This document shows positions 40,785 through 49,432 of a stretch of DNA of 64,000 bases, piece by piece (position 1 is the first letter of the stretch; the number at the start of each line of letters is the position of its first letter). This DNA is from Pseudoflavonifractor sp902362925 (GTDB taxonomy: Bacteria; Bacillota; Clostridia; Oscillospirales; Oscillospiraceae): NCBI GenBank assembly GCA_902362925.1, contig CABIYL010000016.1. One strand, written 5' to 3'. The notes beneath the pieces are model-generated. The model was not told where the DNA came from. It did not search any database and worked only from the letters and a program-made list of their open reading frames with translations. The translations under genes were made by a program, and so were the position numbers.

Positions 40785-41150
40785 ATGAATCAATCCATGA
40801 CCTATGAGGAATTTCAAAAACGAGTGGGCAACGTTATCCTGACTGAAAACGGAAACTGCCCGGTCACACCAGTGGTCCAGATGCTCCAGGGAAAATGGAA
40901 ACTCCAGATCATCTATGAGCTGTGCATCCAGTCTCCCATGCGGTTTGGCGAACTGAAGAAGATGCTCAAACCGATCACCAACACCATGCTCACCAACGCA
41001 TTGAAGGAGCTGGAGGGGGATGGTCTGGTACACCGGGAGCAATATAATGAGATCCCGCCCCGGGTGGAGTATTCCCTGACGGAAAAGGGCACGGATCTGC
41101 TGCCCATCTTCTACGCCATCTCCCAGTGGGGCATGAAATATATCCCTTGA
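40785..41150 (+). CDS. HxlR-family regulator (MarR-like)
   Basis: 121 residues from ATG 40785. HxlR motif: CPVTPVVQMLQGKWKLQIIY, ELCIQSPMRFGELKKMLKPI, TNTMLTNALKELEGDGLVHR, and the wing VEYSLTEKGTDLLPIFYAIS. The Cys in NCPV just before the first helix is common in redox- or electrophile-sensing members. It likely controls the divergent flavin reductase/radical-SAM operon. Confidence 0.92.
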   Translation: MNQSMTYEEFQKRVGNVILTENGNCPVTPVVQMLQGKWKLQIIYELCIQSPMRFGELKKMLKPITNTMLTNALKELEGDGLVHREQYNEIPPRVEYSLTEKGTDLLPIFYAISQWGMKYIP

Positions 41151-41190
41151 GCAAGAGGCTTTCCAAGAGTTCTCCAAAACAACAAGAGAC

Positions 41191-41236
41191 GCCGGAATGG
41201 TTTGACAATCGTTCAAATCATTCCGGCGTTTTTTAA
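41191..41236 (+). terminator. Terminator after hxlR
   Basis: Stem GCCGGAATGgTTTGA / TCAAAtCATTCCGGC with loop CAATCGT and GTTTTTT afterwards. It covers the end of the convergent acetyltransferase gene too. Confidence 0.85.
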
Positions 41237-41838
41237 AAGGAAACGGTATGCAAGTCGATCTTGTCTGCCTCCGTAACAGGTCTTAAGGGCCGGCAGGGTG
41301 TTCCCGCAGCAACAACGCCCGCAGGAATGTCCCGGGTCACCACACTCCCAGCGCCAATAATAGAGCCCTTCCCGATGGTGACCCCTCCGCATATCACAGC
41401 ATTGGCACCGATCCACATGTCGTCCTCCAGGGTAATGGGAGCTGACGTGGTAATCGCCTCTGCCCGTTGTTGGGCATACATGGCGTGGCCCACACAACTG
41501 ATACATACGCCGGGGGCAATAAAGGCGTTAGCACCGATATGCACCGGGGAAGTATCCAGAATCACACAGTTATAATTGATAAACGCCAGTCCGTGCGTAT
41601 GGATATTGAATCCATAATCGCAGCGAAAGCCAGGCATCACAAAGGTTTTCGGATTACATGTACCAAACAGCTTTTCCAAAATCTCTCTGCGCCGCTCCTC
41701 CTGCCCGGGCGGCAGCTGGTTATACTCCCAGCACAGCTGCTCGGCATTTTTCTTCAGACTCTGAGGAAGATGAAAGTTATAGACGCTGTACGGCGTACTG
41801 CTTGTCAAAAGTTCCATTGGTTCCATCGTTTGTTTCAC
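41233..41838 (-). CDS. Maltose/galactoside O-acetyltransferase-like hexapeptide protein
   Basis: 201 residues from GTG 41838. An N-terminal Mac domain (NAEQLCWEYNQLPPGQEERR, about residues 30-60) is followed by left-handed beta-helix hexapeptide repeats: NCVILDTSPVHIGANAFIAP, WIGANAVICGGVTIGKGSII, AGSVVTRDIPAGVVAAGTPC. The catalytic His is in VGHAMYAQ. It acetylates sugars with acetyl-CoA. No clear operon partner. Confidence 0.93.
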   Translation of the reverse strand: MKQTMEPMELLTSSTPYSVYNFHLPQSLKKNAEQLCWEYNQLPPGQEERRREILEKLFGTCNPKTFVMPGFRCDYGFNIHTHGLAFINYNCVILDTSPVHIGANAFIAPGVCISCVGHAMYAQQRAEAITTSAPITLEDDMWIGANAVICGGVTIGKGSIIGAGSVVTRDIPAGVVAAGTPCRPLRPVTEADKIDLHTVSF

Positions 41839-41869
41839 ATACCTTTCTTCTGCTAATGCTCATTTATGG

Positions 41870-42745
41870 TCAAATACTCAGAAATTCCAATAAATCGTTT
41901 TTCCATGCGGCAAAATCCCGCAGCCCCAAATCATACAGGTTTCGTTCCGCATCCTCTTTCATGGAGTAAGTCCCCACATGGATGGGCTCACTGGCAGCAA
42001 AGACAAAGGCAGTCCCCTCCCTCTCCAGAGAAAACACATCTTTCAGGTTGTCGTTGTACACCACATGACGGCGATCAATGGCATCCACAATGTTGGGATA
42101 ACTGCGGCAGGCCCGCCGATACAGCGTGCGCATACCCCGAGGCTTTCGTACATAGTCCCGGTTCTTGGAGAGAATGACCACCAGCTTATCACAACCCTGC
42201 TCCAGGGCGCGGCGAACCGGGATGGCATCGGTAAGGCCTCCGTCAAAGTAGGGCACCCCGTTGAGTTTCACCGGATGACAAGCAACCGGGATGGCACTGG
42301 AGGCCATGATCAGGCGGTAATCGTCCTGCGCCATCATTTCCCGCCCATAGTACTCCGGCAATCCTGTCAACGCGTTTGTGACCACAATCTCGTACTCCGC
42401 CGGATTTTTCATCAGAGCGGGAAAATCCAGAGGGTCTTCCCCTTCTCTGCGGGTCAATTCACCATAGATGTACTTCAATCCAAACACATCTCCGGTTTTC
42501 AGCAGACTTCTCAGCCCGAAGTATTTGGGTGAATGAATGTGCTCCGTAAAAAAGCGAAGATTCCGGCCTCTTTGCCCCGCCAGATAGGAAGCCAGATTGC
42601 CTGATCCACCGGATACGCCGATGCAATAATCAAATGTAATCCCTTCGTCCAGAAAGGCATCCAGAATTCCGGCATTATAGGCACACTTCATCCCGCCGCC
42701 TTCCACCACCAATCCGATCTTTTTCTGCGTGTTCGTTGTCAACAT
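41870..42745 (-). CDS. Patatin-like phospholipase
   Basis: About 291 residues; start uncertain (ATG 42745 or 42790, the latter overlapping the Rrf2 gene). It has the oxyanion motif VVEGGGMKCAYNAGIL, the nucleophile elbow GVSGGSGN and the dyad Asp in YFDGGLTDAIPVRRAL. These match bacterial patatins (RssA/YchK type) that hydrolyse phospholipids. It follows the Rrf2 regulator by 4 bases, so the two are probably co-transcribed. Confidence 0.92.
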   Translation of the reverse strand: MLTTNTQKKIGLVVEGGGMKCAYNAGILDAFLDEGITFDYCIGVSGGSGNLASYLAGQRGRNLRFFTEHIHSPKYFGLRSLLKTGDVFGLKYIYGELTRREGEDPLDFPALMKNPAEYEIVVTNALTGLPEYYGREMMAQDDYRLIMASSAIPVACHPVKLNGVPYFDGGLTDAIPVRRALEQGCDKLVVILSKNRDYVRKPRGMRTLYRRACRSYPNIVDAIDRRHVVYNDNLKDVFSLEREGTAFVFAASEPIHVGTYSMKEDAERNLYDLGLRDFAAWKNDLLEFLSI

Positions 42746-42749
42746 CTCC

Positions 42750-43208
42750 TCATGGGGTAAGTTCTCGCTCCGACTTTTGTTCCAGTTCATTCAGTTTCTT
42801 ATCGTACCGGTCTATGATGTCCTGCAGGCTAATGGCCTGCATTTTTTGTTCGGCAGCCCTCTGGATCTCCTGGTAAAAGTCCGCAATGCTCAGCTGCACA
42901 TAGATCCCCACACCACATTCCGGATTGGTATCAATATCCCAGTGGAGCAGGGGCTTATTCCCCTCAATCGCCCGGTAGACATCCAACACGGTGATCTCGC
43001 CGGGTTGCCTGGTCAACTCCGCCTTGGCCTGTCCTTGTGAGCTGGTGATAATACCGGCACTCTTCAATGCAACCATCAGCTGCCGGATATAGGCCGGGTT
43101 CGTTTTTACACTTTCTGCGATTCTGGCACTTGTGATCCGCTGTCCGGCTCCCATATTGAGAAAGACTAATATATGAAGTGCGTCGCTCAACTTGGTAGAG
43201 TATTTCAT
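42750..43208 (-). CDS. Rrf2-family transcriptional regulator
   Basis: 152 residues from ATG 43208 (GAGGTGAG). The pattern MKYSTKLSDALHILVFLNMG, ITSARIAESVKTNPAYIRQL, LKSAGIITSSQGQAKAELTR and ITVLDVYRAIEG is Rrf2. The central region has a single Cys (NPECGVG), so it lacks the three-Cys Fe-S cluster set of IscR-type members. It is divergent from the sirtuin pair and may regulate it. Confidence 0.92.
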   Translation of the reverse strand: MKYSTKLSDALHILVFLNMGAGQRITSARIAESVKTNPAYIRQLMVALKSAGIITSSQGQAKAELTRQPGEITVLDVYRAIEGNKPLLHWDIDTNPECGVGIYVQLSIADFYQEIQRAAEQKMQAISLQDIIDRYDKKLNELEQKSERELTP

Positions 43209-43308
43209 GCTCTCACCTCAAAAAAATTTTCGTTGCCTACTTGTAATTTATAAAATAACATGATATGCTTGCAACATGTAATTATTATAATAACAGGTCG
43301 GAGGTACC

Positions 43309-44229
43309 ATGTCAACTATGCTGCTGAACCGTAACACATCCATAGATTCCGCCGTCCACCGCCAAAATGTGCAGGTCTTGCTGGAAAAAATTGCTGAGGC
43401 CGACGCAATTTTGGTGGGCGCTGCGGCGGGTATGTCCGCTTCCTGCGGCTTCAACTTCTTTTATCAAAACGATGCGATATTTGAGCAATACTTGGGAGAT
43501 TTTCACCGAAAATATGGATTTATTGGCGCATTCAAAGGCTTTTACTACCGTTATCCGTCCCCGGAGGCACACTGGGCGTTCCTGGCCCGAATGGGTTACA
43601 TGGAGTATGAATGTCCCACAGGCCAGCCCTACTATGACCTGATGACGCTGCTCCAGGGCAGGAATTACCACATTATGACCACCAACCAGGACTTTCAGTT
43701 TACCCGCGTGGTACCGGAAGACAAGCTGAGCGCCATCCAAGGGGACTCCCGCTATTACCAGTGCAGCCGCCGCTGCCACGACGAGATCTACTGGAACAAA
43801 GAGATGGTTTATGAAATGAACGACGCAATTGACGAAAATCTCTGTATCCCAACAGAATTGATCCCCCGGTGTCCCAAATGCGGTGCGGAAATGGAGCCTT
43901 GGGTGCGGGGCTATACCTTTTTGGAGGGCAAGAAGTACAAGGAAGAATACCGAAAGATTAATGAGTTCCTGATCGCCAATCAGGGCAATAAAATTCTCTT
44001 CCTGGAATTGGGGGTAGGGCGCATGACCCCCATGTTTATTCAGGAACCCTTTTGGAATCTGACCTATGCCCTCCCCAAGGCATATTACATCACGATCAAC
44101 CCCAAAGACGCGCTTCTGCCCCAAGAATTATCGCAAAAGGGTTGGGCCATCAAAGAGGATATTGCCGCAGTCTTACAGGATGGGGCAGCACACATGTCCG
44201 GAAAGAGAGACTCGGTATGTATGATCTAA
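43309..44229 (+). CDS. Sirtuin, class M-like (SIR2 family), copy 1
   Basis: 306 residues from ATG 43309 (GGAGGTACC). NAD-binding GAAAGMSA at residues 37-44, ITTNQD-type motif MTTNQD at about 123-128, then QCSRRC (Cys152, Cys156) and CPKC (Cys188, Cys191), forming a zinc site. The sequence resembles class-M sirtuins (SirTM) that ADP-ribosylate lipoylated GcvH-like proteins in Firmicutes. No lipoate ligase, GcvH-L or macrodomain gene is adjacent, so the target is unknown. Confidence 0.85.
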   Translation: MSTMLLNRNTSIDSAVHRQNVQVLLEKIAEADAILVGAAAGMSASCGFNFFYQNDAIFEQYLGDFHRKYGFIGAFKGFYYRYPSPEAHWAFLARMGYMEYECPTGQPYYDLMTLLQGRNYHIMTTNQDFQFTRVVPEDKLSAIQGDSRYYQCSRRCHDEIYWNKEMVYEMNDAIDENLCIPTELIPRCPKCGAEMEPWVRGYTFLEGKKYKEEYRKINEFLIANQGNKILFLELGVGRMTPMFIQEPFWNLTYALPKAYYITINPKDALLPQELSQKGWAIKEDIAAVLQDGAAHMSGKRDSVCMI

Positions 44230-45053
44230 GACCAGTCGCAGAGAAAGTCCAAAAAGCGGACGCCATCTTGATTGGAGCCAGCAATGGCCTGTCCATGACT
44301 GAAGGACTGCACCTCTTTGCAGATAACCATACATTTGAGGATTTGTTCGGCGACTTTAAGGACAAGTACGGCCTTCGGTGCCTGCTGCATGGGATGGGAG
44401 CCCGCTGGCCTTCAGAAGAAGTAAAGTGGGCCTTCTGGAGCAGGCTCATCCACCACTACTGCGGACAGTATCAGCCCACACAGGTCATGCAGGACCTGAA
44501 AGCCATTGTGGGCAGCAGGGGCTATTTCATCCTTACCTCCAACGGAGAATGTCACTTTGAACGCAGCGGATTTGAGTCGGAGAAGATTTATGAAATCGAG
44601 GGAACCTGGCTGACTATGCAGTGCGCCCGTCCCTGCCATGATACCCTATATCCAACTTTGGAGTTGACAGAGCGGATGGTGTCTGCGGAACAGGACGGCA
44701 GAATCCCCTCTGATTTGGTGCCCCGTTGTCCCCGCTGCAACGGCCCCATGGAGGTTCATATGGCAGCAGGGCCGAATATGGTTCCGGACCACGGCGCCAC
44801 GCAGAGATTCCAGAGTTTTCTGAACCAATATCACGAAAAAAAGCTGGTCGTGTTGGAGTTGGGAATCGGATGGCGCAATCAGCTCATCAAAGCTCCGCTG
44901 ATGCGTTTGGTGGATCAGGAGCCCAACGCCACCTATGTTACCATCAATCTGGGCGAGATCTACATTGCAGACAACATCAAACACAAGGCCTTTGGTCTGG
45001 ACGGAGCACTGAGCGACATTCTCTCCTCCCTCCGGGAGGTGTGTGAAAGATGA
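44217..45053 (+). CDS. Sirtuin, class M-like, diverged copy 2
   Basis: 278 residues from ATG 44217, overlapping copy 1 by 13 bases. It aligns throughout with copy 1: GASNGLSMTEG (instead of GAAAGMSASCG), ILTSNGECHF (instead of IMTTNQDFQF), QCARPC and CPRC retained for zinc. The key Asn-x-Asp is replaced by Asn-Gly-Glu, so catalysis may be altered or lost while the fold is kept. A paralogue that acts with copy 1 as hetero-complex is possible. Confidence 0.8.
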   Translation: MYDLRPVAEKVQKADAILIGASNGLSMTEGLHLFADNHTFEDLFGDFKDKYGLRCLLHGMGARWPSEEVKWAFWSRLIHHYCGQYQPTQVMQDLKAIVGSRGYFILTSNGECHFERSGFESEKIYEIEGTWLTMQCARPCHDTLYPTLELTERMVSAEQDGRIPSDLVPRCPRCNGPMEVHMAAGPNMVPDHGATQRFQSFLNQYHEKKLVVLELGIGWRNQLIKAPLMRLVDQEPNATYVTINLGEIYIADNIKHKAFGLDGALSDILSSLREVCER

Positions 45054-45438
45054 ACATACCGGCGTTGGTTCGAGAGCGTTACAAAATATGGTCCCGTTTT
45101 TTGACAGAGCAGGTGGGATTTTCCATCAAACATAGTCAGCAGCACACAAAAGAACACTGTGCCCGGGTACTGCTCTTCTGCCTGCTTTTCGCACAACGGG
45201 AAAATCTGTCAGGACAAGACGCAGATGCCCTTGCTATGGCTGCCTGCTTTCATGACTCTCGCCGTATAAACGACGGATTGGATATAGGTCACGGTCACCG
45301 GGCTGCCAAATATTATTGCACCTGGTGCGCTGAGCATGAATATGTATTGGATGCCCGCGTTGTTTTTATCATGGCATACCATGAACAAAACGACAAACTT
45401 GGCAAGGCCGCTTTGCAGCGGGAGTTTTCAGATGACCC
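45050..45438 (+). pseudogene. HD-domain hydrolase, 3'-truncated
   Basis: Begins MNIPALVRERYKIWSRFLTE, overlapping the sirtuin by 4 bases (same unit). HD motif: HTKEHCARVLLFCLLFAQRE, AMAACFHDSRRINDG (His68-Asp69), GHGHRAAKYYC. After ALQREFSDD (about codon 129) the frame passes into sequence that belongs to the opposite-strand esterase pseudogene. The family has a further helical part here, so the gene is cut by rearrangement at about 45438. Confidence 0.75.
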
Positions 45439-45955
45439 TACACCCGCTCCTGGTCGATGTTGTAATGACCCAGTAGATACTCCGTCAGGGCGATCGTCTG
45501 CTCAGTTGAAGTCTCCCCCCAGTCCGCTGAGCTGTGGAACAGCTACAATCATGTGGTCGTTATAATTCAGTGCCTCAAAAGCAAAGTTCTCGCTATATAA
45601 GTTCTGCCCCATGCCCTGGAAGTACAGGCCCTCATAACCGGGGAGTGTGAGGAACAGAGCATATGTTTCGCTGCCGTCATAGCTGTCCGGGACATAGATG
45701 TGATAATGAATGTCCCCCTCCGGGCATGGAGTACATTGCCCATTTGGATGCCTCGATAGGTCTCTGTTCCCTCCGTGACCTCCAGCTCTGGTTCCGAGGA
45801 TGGCACAGGTGCAGGCTCCGGTGTTTCCTGCACCTGTGCCGGAGTTCGGGCATTTCCGGGGTGGGCTGTGTTGTACCCTCCGCTCCGCAGGAAGCAAGGC
45901 TCAGTTCCATAGTAAGAATCAGGAAATGTGTGAGAAGCTGTTGATTGGAAAACAT
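45439..45955 (-). pseudogene. Lipoprotein esterase (alpha/beta hydrolase), multiply frameshifted and truncated
   Basis: Starts at ATG 45955 (GAAGGTG) with MFSNQQLLTHFLILTMELSL and lipobox LASC, then TTQPTPEMPE. The Pro/Glu-rich linker continues in a second frame (PAQVQETPEPAPVPSSEPEL), the catalytic domain in a third (DIHYHIYVPDSYDGSETYAL, NLYSENFAFEALNYNDHMIV), and the last part in another (TIALTEYLLGHYNIDQERV). It ends at the junction with the HD gene, before the GxSxG region. Non-functional. Confidence 0.8.
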
Positions 45956-46329
45956 GGCGGCACCTTCTTTCGGAACTATTGTAGTCACGGCACGCCATCA
46001 GCGGAAGTCCTGATTAGTTGTTTAGTGTTAACCAACAGGTTAATACCACCGAGATTGTCAAAATTGTATTCAATATCGTTGACTTCAAAACGATGCTGAA
46101 TAGTTTACCCTCCAGCATTCTCAGTCGATACCTCTCCGTGTGCGGCTGCTCCAGCAGCAGCCGCATATGGCTGCGAAACCACTTCCACGACGAATCACTC
46201 ATCTTACCCACAGAAGGCTTACCAATTGGGCAGGCACCTCGGTTGATGCAACAGGAAAAACAAACCAGTCACCAGAGGCAAGAGAGCTGCAACACTTTCA
46301 ACAGCAGCAAACTCCAATTTTCATAAAAA
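45956..46329. other. Non-coding stretch, no gene supported
   Basis: Holds only short frames. A plus-strand piece near 46220-46320 resembles a protein tail (NWAGTSVDATGKTNQSPEAR) and a minus frame at 46014-46211 has a fragment-like text, suggesting decayed mobile DNA. Confidence 0.5.
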
Positions 46330-46620
46330 TCAGGCATCCTTTTCCGTTCCTTCCGACGGAAAGCGATGCCTGTCCATTTCAAAGTGATTCAGTTCGTATG
46401 CCAGTTCCCACGCCAGTTTAAACCCACAGAGAAAACTGTCCAGGGAGCGTTCCTCAGTGATGAGATTCTGGGCATCTATGATCTGTAGCACCAATTTTCT
46501 CTCCGCCTTTTCCAATCGCTCAATGAGTTGCCGATGGCAATCTTCAATTTCCTGCTCACACTCGGCCATGGGCAGAGGCGTGTAAAATCTGTTGTAGAGT
46601 TGATTCAGAGTGTCGTTCAT
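46330..46620 (-). CDS. DUF6809-like small protein
   Basis: 96 residues from ATG 46620 (AAGGAGGT). Helical: MNDTLNQLYNRFYTPLPMAE, CEQEIEDCHRQLIERLEKAE, SLDSFLCGFKLAWELAYELN. Small proteins with this pattern (LxQLYxGxLxP..., SFLxGFxLGxxLxxE) are common on Clostridia mobile elements. Function unknown; the role may be regulatory. It supports a mobile origin of this stretch. Confidence 0.7.
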   Translation of the reverse strand: MNDTLNQLYNRFYTPLPMAECEQEIEDCHRQLIERLEKAERKLVLQIIDAQNLITEERSLDSFLCGFKLAWELAYELNHFEMDRHRFPSEGTEKDA

Positions 46621-46839
46621 GTGTCCTACCTCCTTGCAGCAAGACAACATACCACAGGTCAGTTTGAAAAGCCACCGAAATATTTTTCTCCAGCAAATGC
46701 GTTATAATCAATTTTTGCAGACCATACACCGCAGTCCGCGGGCAGAAAACTTACCGCTTTGCGAAAGCTGATGGTTTCCCTGCCCAATAGAATTAGGGCC
46801 TGTGGTGCTCCACAAGCCCTAATTTCTCCCATACACGGC

Positions 46840-46882
46840 GTTAAGCCCCATAGGTTCACATTGTGTACCTATGGGGCTTAAC
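46840..46882. repeat. 16-bp perfect inverted repeat
   Basis: GTTAAGCCCCATAGGT (46840-46855) and ACCTATGGGGCTTAAC (46867-46882) with an 11-base loop. Neither side has a T-run, so it is not a typical terminator. May be the scar or end of a mobile element, or a protein-binding site. Confidence 0.7.
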
Positions 46883-46908
46883 CTTTCCTGTGGTTGGCTT
46901 TGGGAAAA

Positions 46909-46945
46909 AGAAAAGCAGGAAACCATCTCTGATTTCCTGCTTGGT
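46909..46945 (-). terminator. Terminator of the HTH / membrane-protein unit
   Basis: Stem AAGCAGGAAATC / ATTTCCTGCTT-like (46912-46944) followed in the minus direction by TTTTCTTTTTCCC. It stands 30 bases after the HTH gene. Confidence 0.75.
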
Positions 46946-46975
46946 TGCACCCGCCGATGGTCGGTTGATGTTTCG

Positions 46976-47185
46976 TTAATCAAAATAGAATAATTCTTCA
47001 AACTTCTTATCAAGGGCAATACACAAAATGAGTGCAAGTTTGGCTGTCGGGTTAAACTGTCCTGTTTCAATCGAACTGATGGTGTTGCGGGAGACACCTA
47101 CCATTTCCGCCAATGCTGCCTGCGATAATTTTTTCTCAACACGGGCTTCTTTAAGACGATTTTTAAGTATCAATTCATTGTCCAT
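46976..47185 (-). CDS. Small XRE-family HTH regulator
   Basis: 69 residues from 47185 (MDNELILKNRLKEARVEKKL). HTH: SQAALAEMVGVSRNTISSIE, TGQFNPTAKLALILCIALDK, ending EELFYFD, as in YozG-like regulators of 66-70 residues. The length supports this start, although the ribosome site is weak. It pairs with the membrane protein gene upstream, a common arrangement in Firmicutes. Confidence 0.88.
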   Translation of the reverse strand: MDNELILKNRLKEARVEKKLSQAALAEMVGVSRNTISSIETGQFNPTAKLALILCIALDKKFEELFYFD

Positions 47186-47210
47186 AGAGTTTAAGCCCCC
47201 AGTATGCCCG

Positions 47211-47876
47211 TTAAGTACTGCATTTCTTTCTAGCCATTGTTCCAACAACACTCCCTATCGGCATTCCAAGGAATAGAACCGGCAGCCCGCAAAGGAGCAG
47301 CTGCACATAATCCGGGAAATTATACCACCCGTTGCCCGAGCCCAGGAAATGTGTGTCCGGAAGGCGGATGACGCTGAAGGTTGCCAACAGGAGCAGTATC
47401 TCCGTTATCAGAAGCAAGCATGGGAGAACCCATTTGCTCTGGTGCCTCTTGCACTTATAGACAACAAAAGCTTGAATGCCAGCAAAAATAACAGGAACAA
47501 CAAGGAAGAGAATAATCCCCACAAATAAATCTTCCATTGCAGTCCCGGGCTCTACTCCGAACATACTGCAGGCAACCTCAATTAAAGACAAAACCGTCAT
47601 AAAGCCGGCAGCAATCGATAAAAGCAAAGACACCTTACTCTTTTTGAATCTCCATTCAATAAATGTTTCCCCTGCAAGATATCCCAGAAACATTGCGCGC
47701 ACTCCATAGTCAATTTTGTTCTCAGTGATCATCGCAAGGAGTGCAATGACAATGAACACGAAACAGAACATTACTTGACCAATCAATCTCCCATGGTTTT
47801 TCATCTGTTTCGTTCCCTCATCTATGCCAAGCATGCCTTCGCGTTGTGCCTTTAGCAAAATATCTTCTTTTTTCAT
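47211..47876 (-). CDS. Membrane protein adjacent to HTH regulator (DUF6442-like N-terminus)
   Basis: 221 residues from ATG 47876 (AAGGAG). The start MKKEDILLKAQREGMLGIDE is typical for the small membrane proteins found next to such HTH genes. At least five hydrophobic helices follow: VMFCFVFIVIALLAMI, VSLLLSIAAGFMTVLSLI, IILFLVVPVIFAGIQAFVVY, LPCLLLITEILLLLATFSVI and LLLCGLPVLFLGMPIGSVVG. Probably the target or partner of the HTH regulator; exact role unknown. Confidence 0.75.
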   Translation of the reverse strand: MKKEDILLKAQREGMLGIDEGTKQMKNHGRLIGQVMFCFVFIVIALLAMITENKIDYGVRAMFLGYLAGETFIEWRFKKSKVSLLLSIAAGFMTVLSLIEVACSMFGVEPGTAMEDLFVGIILFLVVPVIFAGIQAFVVYKCKRHQSKWVLPCLLLITEILLLLATFSVIRLPDTHFLGSGNGWYNFPDYVQLLLCGLPVLFLGMPIGSVVGTMARKKCST

Positions 47877-48159
47877 AAAACTCATCTCCTTACTCACGGT
47901 TGCCAAGTTTACTTTGCGTTTTTATCATAGCGTTGCCAAGTGTTCTTGTCAATAGAATTTCAAAATCCTCTGTACAAGCTTACTGCCTCGGAACAGCTTA
48001 CAGCGCAAATATTCCCGAGAGGTCAGATGGTATCCCTTTCAGGCCGCAAGGTGTGCCTGAAGGGCGTTGTAGGTTATTGCAGAGACGAAAACAGCGCCTG
48101 CGATTCCTCGCAGGCGCTGTCAAAATAAACTGCTATCAGGTATTAACACTGGGTGTTAC

Positions 48160-48802
48160 TCAGCCGCTGGTTACAATCTGCGGCTCCATCAAATCTTCCA
48201 GCCTACAGTTCAGCGACCTGGCCAGTCTGCTCAAGGTGGACACCTGGGCCTTGTTGATGTCATTTTGTCTCTGCTCATACAGCTGGATCATCCGCAGCGC
48301 AACACCGGAGACTTCCGCAAGCTGCTTTTGGGTAAAGCCGTTTGCTCTGCGGATGCGCTTCAGATTCGTCTCTCCGTCACTGATACTTTTCTGAATCACC
48401 TTGTCTGCTGCCTCTGCAAACTTACTGATGTCCGCTTCGTGCAGCAGATACATGGAACAGACTTCGCTCACAGTCAGTCCGTGGGAGACGATCTCGCGAA
48501 ACGGCATCCCACTCTCCCACTGGTAATAGGCGAGGCTCCACCCTGCCCAGTACTCCGGCGGCTTCTCACCGTATGCGCTTGCGTCCACATCGGGTATCTG
48601 GCCGGTGGTCCGGCGAAACACATCAAGGGCGAGCTCCACACCGGACATACCGCCCACAAACTTCGGGTTGCCACGCTCAAACTGTTCTGCTGCTCCGGAA
48701 GAGAGAAACTGCGTGAAAAACGAATCTCCATTACACCCACAGTCTAGGTGGACAGCTTCCACTGACCGCCTGCGTGTCCCCTTTTAATTGGATGTCATCC
48801 AT
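48160..48802 (-). CDS. HTH-domain regulatory protein, probable N-terminal frameshift
   Basis: The main frame (48160-48762, 200 residues) starts with a GTG that has no ribosome site. The perfect signal GGAGGATAAGTT-ATG lies at 48802, but its frame ends after 23 codons. One base fewer in AAAAGGGG (about 48782-48789) would give MDDIQLKG-TRRRSVEAVHLD and join both. Middle region: HLDCGCNGDSFFTQFLSSGA, GMSGVELALDVFRRTTGQ, SEVCSMYLLHEADI. C-terminal HTH: FTQKQLAEVSGVALRMIQLY. Probably an antitoxin-like or phage-type regulator. Confidence 0.65.
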
Positions 48803-49187
48803 AACTTATCCTCCAATTATGTATTCTTTGGTATTGTCATTGATCTTTTTCGAAATTCACTTTAAATCTTACTATAATGACTGTCTTCAGTCCGTGGTGA
48901 TTTACTAAACAACCAATTTCCCGGTCTCACTTTGGTTGAACTATTAGGAATTTCCAAATAGTTGGTTCAGCATTAAGGTGTTCATCCGAATGATCTTCTG
49001 ATACGCCCATTGATAAAAAGTGTAGCGGCGAAGGAGGGGGATACAGGTTTGACCTGCATCCCCCTCCTTCATTTAATATGGGCCAGAGTAGGAAAACGGC
49101 ACAGCAATTGCGCGCTCGGTTCAACAGATATTCAACACGAGGGACGTGAAGAAAATAATGTACAGATTTATTTACTCTAAGGCACAG
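48803..49187. other. Intergenic stretch with strong hairpin, no gene
   Basis: No ORF supported. At 49030-49070 is a long stem (GAAGGAGGGGGAT ... ATCCCCCTCCTTC, loop TTG) with AT-rich flank, probably a terminator or decayed element end. Confidence 0.6.
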
Positions 49188-49224
49188 AAAAAAGTCCTGA
49201 AATCTTACGATTTCAGGACTTTTT

Positions 49225-49225
<1 letters not shown>
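49188..49225 (-). terminator. Terminator of tRNA-Ala
   Basis: 17-bp stem AAAAAAGTCCTGAAATC / GATTTCAGGACTTTTTT with loop TTAC, directly after the tRNA 3' end (CCA). Confidence 0.9.
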
Positions 49226-49300
<75 letters not shown>

Positions 49301-49330
49301 GTACTGTTGTCGCCTCGTGACGACTTGTAT

Positions 49331-49359
49331 AGTATAGCACCTCATTCTCTCTCTGTCAA
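49331..49359 (-). promoter_or_regulatory. Sigma-70 promoter of tRNA-Ala
   Basis: Minus strand: TTGACA (49354-49359), 17 bases, TATACT (49331-49336). Start expected about 25 bases before the tRNA 5' end. Confidence 0.85.
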
Positions 49360-49432
49360 CCATAAAAACAAAAATTTTTTCTTTTTTGCATTCTTATCTT
49401 TCTGGGACTTTTCCCGGCAGAAAACACAGAAA

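Noticed and set aside
45430..45445. CTACACCCGCT shared between 45.44 kb and 52.72 kb as recombination site
   Set aside because: Only 11 bases match and no further homology extends on either side; probably chance.
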